A DNA stretch of 7,286 nt, taken from NCBI GenBank assembly GCA_018334615.1, contig JAGXLP010000059.1, positions 1 through 7,286 of the forward strand. The letters are read 5' to 3'. A model generated the notes under the pieces. That model saw nothing but the letters and a program-made list of their open reading frames with translations, made no database searches and was not told where the DNA came from. A program made the position numbers and the translations under genes. Below, in pieces: positions 1 through 6,886 of the stretch. This DNA comes from Candidatus Bipolaricaulota bacterium. GTDB taxonomy: Bacteria > Bipolaricaulota > Bipolaricaulia > M55B111. Within the stretch, counting starts at the first letter, position 1, and each line of letters starts with the position of its first letter.

Positions 1-1509
1 CCCAGTTCAGAATTGGGTGAGGAAATTCTCGGGAATAGAGAAAAATTACACGAGTTTATTGAAAAGCTTTACGATTACTGGAGAGACTATACGAGGTTTC
101 TCGTCAAGTGGACCGGTTATGGTTCCAGCGAAGAGGGGACCAGACCTTATCTTCAATTTAACAAAGAGCTCGATGAGTTAACCGAATTAGTACGGTCAGC
201 TTACAGGTCCCTTGCGGAAAACGTTACGGGTACTCACCCCATCGTATATCGTCAGGTTTCTGCGGGGTTCGAGGTTGGTTTGGCCGTGGATAAAAAGGAT
301 TTCAATTACCCTGATTTCCTGAAAAGGAAGCTTGGTCAGGTGCCCGTGATTGAACAAGTAACGATCGAGCCTCCGTTCGTTATTGACACCCCAATGAATA
401 AAAGGACGGGGAGATTCAGGGAGACCGACGAGAACCCGATTAAGCAAACTGAAATTAACCCCCAGAACTGGCTCTGTTATCCTGCGAAGGTTGGAGATCT
501 TCGGATTGACGTGTTCTTTCACCAGGAGTTTTTGGATCTGGGTGCCTCGCTGGCCAATTTGTTCGAGCTCGTGACTGGAGAAGAGTTAGATGAAAAGCCT
601 GACGCAATTTACACGTACGGGCTTCCACCATCCGACATGGAGGGATACGGCGATCTACCAACGGTATTCTACAGGGACGAAGAAAACGAGCTTCTATACG
701 GGGCGCTTCCAAGAGAGCCAAGGTTTGGTTATTTCGGCTACGTAAAGAAAATGATGTTGACTCTCCACAATATAATCGCCATGGAAAATGGTCGTCTTCC
801 ACTCCACGGGGCGATGACCCGGATTTATTTGAAAGACGCCGAACCCGTCACCGTTGCAATTATGGGAGGATCCGGAGCGGGAAAATCGGAAACCCTGGAA
901 GCTTTTCGGGTCATCGGTGAAGAGTTGATTCAGGAAATGGAGATTATTTGTGATGACATGGGGACCCTGGGGATTAACGAGGAAGGTAATGTTCTTGGAT
1001 TTGGGACAGAAACCGGGGCGTTTGTACGATTGGACGACTTACAAAAGGGTTATGCCTTCAGTCAGCTGGACCGAGCTATATTCATGAGTCCTCAGAAAAC
1101 CAACGCTCGAGCTCTTATGCCTGTCGCGCCGATAGAGAAGGTTCTGGAGGGTGTACCGATAGATTATCTCTTTTATGCAAACAACTACGAGGAAGTCGAT
1201 TCAAACCATCCAACTATCGAAGAAATAAACTCGCCGGAAAACGCACTGGCAGTGTTTAGTGAAGGGGCAAGGATGCCAAAAGGGACTACAACTGAAAAAG
1301 GCCTTAGTCATACTTATTTCGCTAATCCTTTTGGGCCTCCACAATTTAAGCAAGAGCATGACAGGTTGGCAAAGAAGTATTTCCGGCAATTTTTCCAGGA
1401 CGATATTTTCGTCGGCCAGCTAAGAACCAGGTTGGGTATCTCGGGGATGGAAACGGAAGGGCCGGAAAAAGCCGCTGAAGATCTGCTAGAGTTGGTGAGC
1501 ACTCGATGA
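1..1509 (+). CDS. PEP carboxykinase-fold P-loop protein, 5' partial
   Basis: The frame is open from the first base of the window. The first possible start (TTG at 13) has no Shine-Dalgarno sequence, so the gene most likely begins upstream. Residues are counted from the TTG. The C-terminal half follows the order of motifs in ATP-dependent PEP carboxykinase: LPLHGA (262-267, like the MHCSAN stretch), a P-loop GGSGAGKS (285-292), an aspartate pair ICDDMG (314-315, equivalent to the kinase-2 metal site) and GFGTETGAF (329-337, like NFEGGCYAK). HPr kinase shares this fold. The N-terminal ~250 residues are not recognised. True PckA is about 530 aa and its motifs differ in detail (GLSGTGKT, EGGCYAK), so I do not call this an active PEP carboxykinase. 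It probably binds a nucleotide and may be a kinase of unknown substrate. No signal peptide or membrane segment is seen. It converges on gdhA, so it is not in that operon. Coding status is very sure; function is open. Confidence 0.85.
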   Translation, partial: PSSELGEEILGNREKLHEFIEKLYDYWRDYTRFLVKWTGYGSSEEGTRPYLQFNKELDELTELVRSAYRSLAENVTGTHPIVYRQVSAGFEVGLAVDKKDFNYPDFLKRKLGQVPVIEQVTIEPPFVIDTPMNKRTGRFRETDENPIKQTEINPQNWLCYPAKVGDLRIDVFFHQEFLDLGASLANLFELVTGEELDEKPDAIYTYGLPPSDMEGYGDLPTVFYRDEENELLYGALPREPRFGYFGYVKKMMLTLHNIIAMENGRLPLHGAMTRIYLKDAEPVTVAIMGGSGAGKSETLEAFRVIGEELIQEMEIICDDMGTLGINEEGNVLGFGTETGAFVRLDDLQKGYAFSQLDRAIFMSPQKTNARALMPVAPIEKVLEGVPIDYLFYANNYEEVDSNHPTIEEINSPENALAVFSEGARMPKGTTTEKGLSHTYFANPFGPPQFKQEHDRLAKKYFRQFFQDDIFVGQLRTRLGISGMETEGPEKAAEDLLELVSTR

Positions 1510-1629
1510 TAAGGTCGCGCTAAAAAAGGAAGTAATTCTGCCTGGTGGGTGTGGCTTGTAGTCATCGGTAGCAATGGTAAAACTCTTTTGACTCCTGTTT
1601 CTAAGTAAACGGGAAGGTCTTGGTAAAAG

Positions 1630-1667
1630 AAAATCCCCTGCCGTAAAGCAGGGGATTTTGTTTTTTT
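1630..1667. terminator. Bidirectional intrinsic terminator between the P-loop gene and gdhA
   Basis: A perfect 12-bp stem (AAAATCCCCTGC at 1630-1641 with GCAGGGGATTTT at 1648-1659) encloses the six-base loop CGTAAA. On the plus strand it is followed by G and seven T (1661-1667), a classic factor-independent terminator about 120 nt after the stop of the first gene. On the minus strand the stem lies about 40 nt after the gdhA stop and is followed by CTTTTACC after its own TTTT, so it probably ends gdhA transcripts too. It is the clearest sign that the DNA is bacterial. Confidence 0.93.
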
Positions 1668-1699
1668 GGAATAAGAAAATTAAAATGAGGTCCGGATAA

Positions 1700-2947
1700 T
1701 TATACCCAACCTCGTAGCTTCATTGCCTGAGCTACCTTCTCAATTGATACCATATAGGCCGCGGTCCTGTTGTCCACGCCCTCCTCTTGAGCCCTGCTGT
1801 GGACGTCGGCAAAGGCCTTCGTCATCTTCTTGTCCAATCGTTCGTATACTTCTGATTTTGACCAGTAGTAGCGGTTTCTATTCTGTACCCACTCGAAGTA
1901 AGATACCGTCACACCACCGGCATTACAAAGAAAGTCCGGAATTATATAAACACCGTTCTCGCAAAGAATGTCATCGGCTTCTGGAGTAGTAGGTCCGTTT
2001 GCCGCTTCGGCAACTACGTCGGCATCCACGCTGTGAGCATTATCCTTCGTAAGAGCGTTCTCGATGGCAGCAGGTATCAAAACTTCAACGTCCAGTCCCA
2101 GTAATTCTTGGTTGGTTATTGCTTCCCCGCCGTCAAAACCACTAACGGATCCATTGGCCCTCTTGAACTCTTTAGCAGCTTCTATATCGAGGCCATTCTC
2201 ATTGTAAACACCCCCGCCGGAGTCACTAACGGCGACGACGGTACAATCCAGTAACTCCTGAACCAGAGTCGCGCAATAGTACCCGGCGTTGCCGTATCCC
2301 TGGATCGCAATGTTAGCTTCTGCAAGAGGAATACCCAATTCCTTTGCCGCTTCCCGAATGGTGTATATTACTCCTCGTGCTGTGGCGTCACCCCTTCCTT
2401 CCGAGCCGCCGACCTCGACGGGTTTTCCCGTTATGACTCCGGGAGAATTAACGCCTTTTGATTTGCTAAATTCATCCATCATCCAGGCCATTACCTGGGG
2501 ATTGGTGTAGACGTCCGGAGCGGGTATATCCTTGTCCGGGCCGATAAAATTAGAAATCGCTCGAATGTAACCTCGAGATACTCTTTCCAGCTCGGCTTGA
2601 GATAGTTCCTTTGGATTACAGACAACCCCTCCCTTGCCTCCACCGTAAGGAACGTCAGCTACGGCCGTTTTCCAGGTCATCCAGGCGGCCAGAGCTTTCA
2701 CGGTGTCCAGTGTCTCATCCGGATGAAACCTCAAACCTCCTTTTGTTGGGCCCAGGGCGTCGTTGTACTGGACCCTGTAACCTTTGAATGTCTTCATAGA
2801 TCCGTCATCAAGTTTAACCTGAAAGTTGACGATGAAAGTACGCATCGGTTCCCTCAATGCCTGATGGACCGACTTATCCAGGTCCAAAACTTTCGCTGCT
2901 TTGTCCAGCTGCTGCTGGGCTGTTTCAAATGGATTCACTTCGCTCAT
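1700..2947 (-). CDS. gdhA: Glutamate dehydrogenase
   Basis: This enzyme catalyses the reversible reductive amination of 2-oxoglutarate with ammonia to L-glutamate, in the cytoplasm, usually as a hexamer. The protein is 415 aa, the normal length of the short hexameric class. The substrate site is complete: K69 in GPTKGG, K93 in TWKTA, catalytic K105 in PYGGGKGG and D145 in APDVYTNP. The Rossmann dinucleotide motif GYGNAG is at 217-222, with an acidic D242 near the end of the second strand; NAD versus NADP preference cannot be read safely. The C-terminal signature PDFLCNAGGVTVSYFEWVQN (338-357) is intact. Overall it resembles the Thermococcales/Pyrococcus type strongly. The ATG at 2947 is supported by AGAGGGGG eight bases upstream. 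It has its own promoter with possible operator boxes and ends near a shared terminator. The aminotransferase lies 162 bp upstream on the same strand and could use the glutamate made here. Confidence 0.97.
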   Translation of the reverse strand: MSEVNPFETAQQQLDKAAKVLDLDKSVHQALREPMRTFIVNFQVKLDDGSMKTFKGYRVQYNDALGPTKGGLRFHPDETLDTVKALAAWMTWKTAVADVPYGGGKGGVVCNPKELSQAELERVSRGYIRAISNFIGPDKDIPAPDVYTNPQVMAWMMDEFSKSKGVNSPGVITGKPVEVGGSEGRGDATARGVIYTIREAAKELGIPLAEANIAIQGYGNAGYYCATLVQELLDCTVVAVSDSGGGVYNENGLDIEAAKEFKRANGSVSGFDGGEAITNQELLGLDVEVLIPAAIENALTKDNAHSVDADVVAEAANGPTTPEADDILCENGVYIIPDFLCNAGGVTVSYFEWVQNRNRYYWSKSEVYERLDKKMTKAFADVHSRAQEEGVDNRTAAYMVSIEKVAQAMKLRGWV

Positions 2948-2983
2948 TTTTATTTCCCCCTCTTGGAGTTATGTAATGGTTTG

Positions 2984-3012
2984 ATAATATTATTTCCCAA
3001 TTTATAGTTCAA
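2984..3012 (-). promoter_or_regulatory. Sigma-70-type promoter of gdhA
   Basis: Read on the minus strand, the -35 box TTGAAC (3012-3007) is followed after exactly 17 bases by the -10 box TATTAT (2989-2984). Transcription would start near 2977, giving a leader of about 30 nt that contains the Shine-Dalgarno sequence. The boxes match the consensus at four or five of six positions each. No experimental support is available. Confidence 0.65.
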
Positions 3013-3054
3013 TGCAAAATTAACTATTTACCAACTATACACATCAACTATACA
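3003..3054. promoter_or_regulatory. AACTATA box cluster upstream of gdhA, possible operators
   Basis: On the plus strand, CAACTATACA occurs at 3032-3041 and again at 3045-3054 (13-bp step). A weaker AACTAT lies at 3022-3027, and the inverted copy TATAGTT lies at 3003-3009, overlapping the gdhA -35 box. Repeated boxes at 11-13 bp steps next to a promoter are what a regulator binding site looks like, but the region is AT-rich and some recurrence is expected by chance. The regulator is unknown. Confidence 0.4.
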
Positions 3055-3109
3055 GTAACAGATTCTTCTTAAACAAATTCTTATAAGGACTACACCAGCT
3101 TTTTGAAAC

Positions 3110-4222
3110 TCAAATTTCCTGCCAGGTTTGGGCCAACTTCTTTATTCCTTCTTCTATTTCACCAGTGGAAAGTGCAGGGAAAGGGAGTCTAACGAAACCT
3201 TCACCCTCTTGATCGGGAAAGAAACCATTTGGTCCAGATAGTGTGAGGCCGTTATCTTCCGCCCTGGAGTAAAAAGCCTTAGTTTGGGTTGAATCGGGGA
3301 GCCAGAGGCCAACGAAGAATCCGCCCTGTGTGTCAACCCAGTTTGCTTCCGGAAAATACCTTTCTAAGCTCTCTAGAGTTGCCTCTAATCGGGGGCGGTA
3401 CAGGGAAATCAACTCTTTGGCCCTTTCTTCCAACCAGCCCTCTCTGATCAATTGATACACCAACCCCTGGCTGATTAAGTTGGGAGTAATGTAGGTATCT
3501 TCGGCATAGCTTGCTACCTTTTCCACGGTTTTTGATTCTCCGGCAAGCCATCCGACCCTTATGCCAGGACAGATTAGCTTGCTGAAGGATGAGATCCGAA
3601 TGACAGACTCAGGATTTAGGCTCCTCAAAGTTGGCAAATCTTCCCCTCTATACCGTAATCTACGGTAGGGCGAGTCCTCTACAATCGTTACCCCCTGCTT
3701 CTCGGAGAGGTCTGCTACCACTTTTCGCTTTTCTCTCGTAGTGGTGGTTCCGGTCGGATTTTGAAAATCAGGTATGGTGTAAAAAAGTTTTGGCCGATGC
3801 TGTCCAATTGCCTCCTTTAGTTCCCTTAGCCGTACTCCATCGTCCTTCAAGCTTACTCCTACTACCTCCGCGCCTGCCCGTTCAAATATTGTTATGGCCC
3901 TATCGTAAGTTGGCTTTTCGACTATCACGACCTCGGTTTCGTTCAGGTAAAGGTTGGCAATTATGTCGAGAAGGTGCAGGGAACCGTTTCCCACGAGAAC
4001 GTTATTTGAGGAATCTTTAGTGAAACTGTTGGCGATATCTTCACGCAGGGGAAGATAGCCCATCGAATCGCTGTACTGAAGAAGGGAATTTCTCTCTTCC
4101 TTTAGTATGCGGAAGCTAGCTTGAGCGATCTTACCCGCCGGCAACGATTCTTCCGCGGGTATCCCCCTGTTGAAAGAAATAGATTTTGTCTTTTTGTCGT
4201 TCATTGCCCCCCCAATACTCAT
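3110..4222 (-). CDS. PLP-dependent class I/II aminotransferase (MocR/LysN-like, no HTH domain)
   Basis: This is a fold-type I pyridoxal-phosphate aminotransferase of 370 aa. Visible motifs are GYLPLRE (55-61, as in the MocR/2-aminoadipate aminotransferase group), NPTG (155-158), VEDSPY (181-186, with D183 contacting the PLP ring nitrogen), SSFSK with Schiff-base lysine K215, GIRVGW with R222, and R345 in GFVRLPF for the substrate carboxylate. The N-terminus has no GntR helix-turn-helix, and the in-frame upstream DNA meets a stop without a start, so this is an enzyme and not a MocR regulator. The substrate is not determinable; aromatic, branched-chain or 2-aminoadipate types are all possible. 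Two in-frame ATGs compete (4222 and 4204). Neither has an ideal ribosome binding site, and the second follows a run of seven G. It has its own promoter and long leader downstream of lysC, and gdhA follows after 162 bp. Confidence 0.92.
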   Translation of the reverse strand: MSIGGAMNDKKTKSISFNRGIPAEESLPAGKIAQASFRILKEERNSLLQYSDSMGYLPLREDIANSFTKDSSNNVLVGNGSLHLLDIIANLYLNETEVVIVEKPTYDRAITIFERAGAEVVGVSLKDDGVRLRELKEAIGQHRPKLFYTIPDFQNPTGTTTTREKRKVVADLSEKQGVTIVEDSPYRRLRYRGEDLPTLRSLNPESVIRISSFSKLICPGIRVGWLAGESKTVEKVASYAEDTYITPNLISQGLVYQLIREGWLEERAKELISLYRPRLEATLESLERYFPEANWVDTQGGFFVGLWLPDSTQTKAFYSRAEDNGLTLSGPNGFFPDQEGEGFVRLPFPALSTGEIEEGIKKLAQTWQEI

Positions 4223-4376
4223 ATTTACCGGTTTACACTCCCGGCACGGATTGATGTCATGCCTGAGTTTTGACGGTTGTTACGTGATGCTCTACTACGA
4301 TAATGGAGCTTAACTGAATTTCTCCACTCAGTTTCCTGATAGACAGGTTGTATTTTCCCTCTGCCGCGGTAAATAT
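4223..4376 (-). other. Untranslated leader of the aminotransferase gene
   Basis: If transcription starts about seven bases after the -10 box, the leader is roughly 150 nt, long for a bacterial gene. It can form small hairpins: CCTG/CAGG at 4334-4346, TGGAG/CTCCA around 4302-4326, and CCGG/CCGG at 4227-4243, which would enclose the GGGAG that might serve as ribosome binding site. No T-box, lysine riboswitch or other known riboswitch core is recognised. It has no convincing small reading frame. Confidence 0.35.
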
Positions 4377-4381
4377 GTGTA

Positions 4382-4410
4382 TTTATAAACTTTTACCCTT
4401 ACTCTGTCAA
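4382..4410 (-). promoter_or_regulatory. Strong sigma-70-type promoter of the aminotransferase gene
   Basis: On the minus strand a perfect -35 box TTGACA (4410-4405) is followed after exactly 17 bases by TATAAA (4387-4382), five of six matches to the -10 consensus. It starts only about 27 bp after the lysC stop, so the aminotransferase can be transcribed apart from asd-lysC. No terminator is seen between lysC and this promoter, so readthrough is also possible. Confidence 0.75.
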
Positions 4411-4437
4411 ACTAAGTTTTCGGGTTAACTTTCTCAG

Positions 4438-5577
4438 CTACTTTCCGTAAAATATGTCATAGATCTCCTGAATTAGAGGTTCTCGATCTTCATACTCAAC
4501 CATTAACTTCGTCCCGCAGTCAGTGACGATATACTCCAGCCATCTTTCTGGACCTAAAGCTTTGACTTTTTCAACTCTTGTTTTCCGTGAAGGGCCTGGG
4601 CTCGTCTCAACCAGGGTGATTGTCGAAATCCGATCCTTCCGGATGTAACCGTTCTCGGGAACTGTATTCACTTCTTCCGGGACCAGAGCTAAGCTTTTCT
4701 TGTCTTCCAGATGAAAAATCTCCTTAGCCTTCCGGTTTAGTTTTAGGTCACGATTAATAGTTTTACTGGAACCTTTAAACATAGTAAATCCTCTTCTGGA
4801 CGTGATTCCAATGGGTTGGTCTGGATCGGAGTCACTTTTAGCGACGCGTGTTTGGTTTTTCCGGTCCCAGGCACACTTTATATAAATCGGAATGTTGGAT
4901 CTATTTGCCCTGGTGATAGCGGGTTTATGAATAATCTCTTGCCCGTGCTTCGAGATTTTCAATAGTGCATCTGGTGAAATAGAGGAAAAATATTTGGGAT
5001 CGTCGACAACTTTGGGGTCAGCAACGGCTACTCCGGGGACGTCGGTAAAGAATTCAACGTAATCAGCGTCGAGCCGGTCTGCGATCGCAAGCGCAGTGGT
5101 ATCACTTCCCCCTCGACCCAAAGTTGTAATCTCTCCCTGAACCGTTCTTCCCTGAAATCCAGCTAATACAACCGGTTTTCCCTGTGAAGTGTGATGATTT
5201 ATACTAACTGGATCGATATCTATGATACTGGCATTTCCAAAGTTATCATCGGTAAAAATTCCTGCCTGGTACCCTGTCATGGGTACAGCGGTATATCCCA
5301 TGCTATCCAGGTAATGAGAGAAGAGAGAAGCGGAGATAATCTCTCCACAGGACATCATGAGATCCTGTTTTTGGGGCTCTACCTCGGGAGAGATATTTTT
5401 CAGTAAATCAATTAACGTGTCTGTAGCATAGGGGTCCCCTTCATTGCCCATTGCCGAGACTACCACTATGACCTCATCTCCACTTTCTAGACTCTTAGAG
5501 ACTTCCTTTATAGCAAGTTTAAGTCTCGCTTCGTTCTTGAGCGACGTACCGCCAAATTTTTTCACAATCTTAGCCAT
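4438..5577 (-). CDS. lysC: Aspartate kinase, monofunctional, with divergent regulatory region
   Basis: The enzyme phosphorylates L-aspartate to 4-phospho-L-aspartate with ATP, the first step to lysine, threonine and methionine. The catalytic domain (about 1-260) carries KFGGTS (7-12), SAMG (41-44), SCGE (76-79), the TLGRGGSDTTA loop (152-162) and FTDVPGVAVADPKVV (177-191, the nucleotide-site TDVDGVxxADP motif). The protein is 379 aa, somewhat shorter than the usual ~400 or more, because the C-terminal part (260-379) is short. That part shows no clear first ACT motif (GVPDKPGVAA type); only the last ~60 residues, with SPGPSRKTR (326-334), resemble a degenerate ACT domain. Normal allosteric feedback by lysine or threonine is therefore doubtful. 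The ATG at 5577 has AAAGGTGGT just upstream. It follows asd by 30 bp and is surely co-transcribed with it. The symbol reflects function; other names (ask, dapG) are used for this family. Confidence 0.94.
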   Translation of the reverse strand: MAKIVKKFGGTSLKNEARLKLAIKEVSKSLESGDEVIVVVSAMGNEGDPYATDTLIDLLKNISPEVEPQKQDLMMSCGEIISASLFSHYLDSMGYTAVPMTGYQAGIFTDDNFGNASIIDIDPVSINHHTSQGKPVVLAGFQGRTVQGEITTLGRGGSDTTALAIADRLDADYVEFFTDVPGVAVADPKVVDDPKYFSSISPDALLKISKHGQEIIHKPAITRANRSNIPIYIKCAWDRKNQTRVAKSDSDPDQPIGITSRRGFTMFKGSSKTINRDLKLNRKAKEIFHLEDKKSLALVPEEVNTVPENGYIRKDRISTITLVETSPGPSRKTRVEKVKALGPERWLEYIVTDCGTKLMVEYEDREPLIQEIYDIFYGK

Positions 5578-5607
5578 GCTACCACCTTTATCCCGATGAA
5601 TGAGTAG

Positions 5608-6618
5608 TTATATCAATTTTCTTTCGACCATTGTCTCGGCAATTTGAACGGTATTTAGCGCGGCGCCTTTTCTCAGGTTGTCGGATACGACCCATAAGTT
5701 AAGGCCGTTTTTGATCGTCGGGTCCCTTCTGATCCTTCCAACGAATACTGCGTCCTTCCCTTCAGCGTCAATTGGTAACGGATAGTGATTTTCCTCAGGA
5801 TTATCCTGAACTACTACGGCAGGTTCCCCCTTTAAAAGTTCCCTTGCTTCATCCGGGTCAATTGGTTTTTCAGTCTGGATATTTATAGATTCCGCGTGAG
5901 AACGATAAATCGGTATCCGAACCGCAGTTGGACTTACTTCTATGTCTTTACTCAGTATCTTTTCCGTTTCGTGAACCATCTTCATCTCCTCTTTTGTATA
6001 AGCATTTTCCTGAAAGGTATCGATGTGGGGAAGCGCGTTAAATGCGATCTGGTGGGGGTAAACCTCGTGTTTCGGCTCCTCACCGTTAACTATACTCTCT
6101 GTCTGGCTTTTTAACTCTTTGATTGCATCGGTCCCCGAACCGGATACTGCCTGGTAGGTGGATACCACAATCCGCTCGATCCCGTATTGGTCGTGGAGGG
6201 GTTTTAAAGCCACGACCATCTGGATTGTCGAGCAATTTGGGTTAGCCACGATTCCTTCGTGCCACTGGAGATCCTCCGGGTTGACCTCGGGAACGACCAG
6301 CGGAACCTGGGGGTCCATCCGCCATTGATTTGAGTTGTCCACGATCACGCACCCCGCTTCGACCGCCATTGGAGCCAATTTCTTCGAGGCAGTTGACCCG
6401 GCGGACATTGTGGCGATATCACATTCGGAAAGATTCCCCCTGGTAGCGACCTGACAGGGTATCTCCTCGCCGGCAAATGTAGCCGGTTCTCCTTCCAATT
6501 CCGGTCGTTCAAACATCCTTACTCCTTTAATATTGATTGAGCTATCCTCCAGAATGTTCCTTATTTGCTCGCCCACGGCGCCTAGTGCACCAATGATTCC
6601 GATTGTATATTCACTCAT
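5608..6618 (-). CDS. asd: Aspartate-semialdehyde dehydrogenase
   Basis: It reduces 4-phospho-L-aspartate to L-aspartate 4-semialdehyde with NADPH, the branch point to lysine (DapA) and homoserine (Hom). At 336 aa it has the family's normal length. The N-terminal nucleotide site is GALGAVG (10-16; the usual form is GATGAVG). NQWRMD holds R100 for phosphate/substrate contact. The nucleophile is C129 in NPNCST, Q156 lies in TYQAVSG, and R234 and H241 in TAVRIPIYRSHAES are the substrate arginine and the acid-base histidine. Every catalytic residue I can place is present, and the sequence is of bacterial type, unlike the archaeal/fungal form. The start at 6618 is fixed by an excellent AAAGGAGGT five or six bases upstream. 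The next gene is lysC after 30 bp, so asd-lysC form an operon that consumes its own intermediate. No strong promoter is visible in the 120 bp before it, so it may be transcribed from hom through the structured element. Confidence 0.97.
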   Translation of the reverse strand: MSEYTIGIIGALGAVGEQIRNILEDSSINIKGVRMFERPELEGEPATFAGEEIPCQVATRGNLSECDIATMSAGSTASKKLAPMAVEAGCVIVDNSNQWRMDPQVPLVVPEVNPEDLQWHEGIVANPNCSTIQMVVALKPLHDQYGIERIVVSTYQAVSGSGTDAIKELKSQTESIVNGEEPKHEVYPHQIAFNALPHIDTFQENAYTKEEMKMVHETEKILSKDIEVSPTAVRIPIYRSHAESINIQTEKPIDPDEARELLKGEPAVVVQDNPEENHYPLPIDAEGKDAVFVGRIRRDPTIKNGLNLWVVSDNLRKGAALNTVQIAETMVERKLI

Positions 6619-6738
6619 ACTTACCTCCTTTAACTATGTCTCGATCGAAGTGATCCTAGTAAGGCGACCATTAATCGCTCTATTCTTATATGGTCCCTGG
6701 ATCTAGGCTCTAGTGTTACATGACTCTCCCGCCGGTGA
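6619..6738 (-). other. Spacer between the structured element and asd
   Basis: No gene is seen here. It contains the asd Shine-Dalgarno sequence and a TATAAG box (about 6686-6691) with no matching -35 hexamer at 16-18 bp. It also has a short hairpin GCGA/TCGC near 6664-6678 and the paired CTAG half-sites in CTAGAGCCTAG (about 6703-6713). A weak promoter cannot be excluded. Confidence 0.3.
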
Positions 6739-6759
6739 GGCTTTTGCTCTTCCCTTCAA
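6739..6759 (+). repeat. Left 21-bp inverted-repeat arm
   Basis: It begins GGCTTTTGCTC and ends CCCTTCAA, and is the exact reverse complement of 7023-7043. The flanking bases on either side do not continue the pairing, and no duplicated target site is visible beside the arms. Confidence 0.9.
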
Positions 6760-6886
6760 GAAAACCCTATCGGAGGCCGAGCGGGCACGGCTTCACCCTT
6801 TCCTCGTGAGTTGTATTTAACTACCAACGGGCTTCCTTGAGCCGACAAATTTCCGACTCGCGTGCTCAAACTCCTCGCACGGCTCG

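Noticed and set aside
455..802. 115-codon minus-strand frame opposite the P-loop gene
   Set aside because: It is the shadow of a well-supported coding frame and has no family resemblance.
4381..4395. Archaeal TATA box (TTTATAAATA) before the aminotransferase
   Set aside because: The same bases are the -10 box of a perfect TTGACA-17-TATAAA promoter, and an intrinsic terminator elsewhere supports a bacterium.
6786..6800. T-box-like AGGGTGAAGCCGTG on the minus strand upstream of asd
   Set aside because: The T-box core is AGGGUGGNACCGCG with a UGGN bulge. Here the bulge positions do not match, no Stem I features are seen and no terminator follows.
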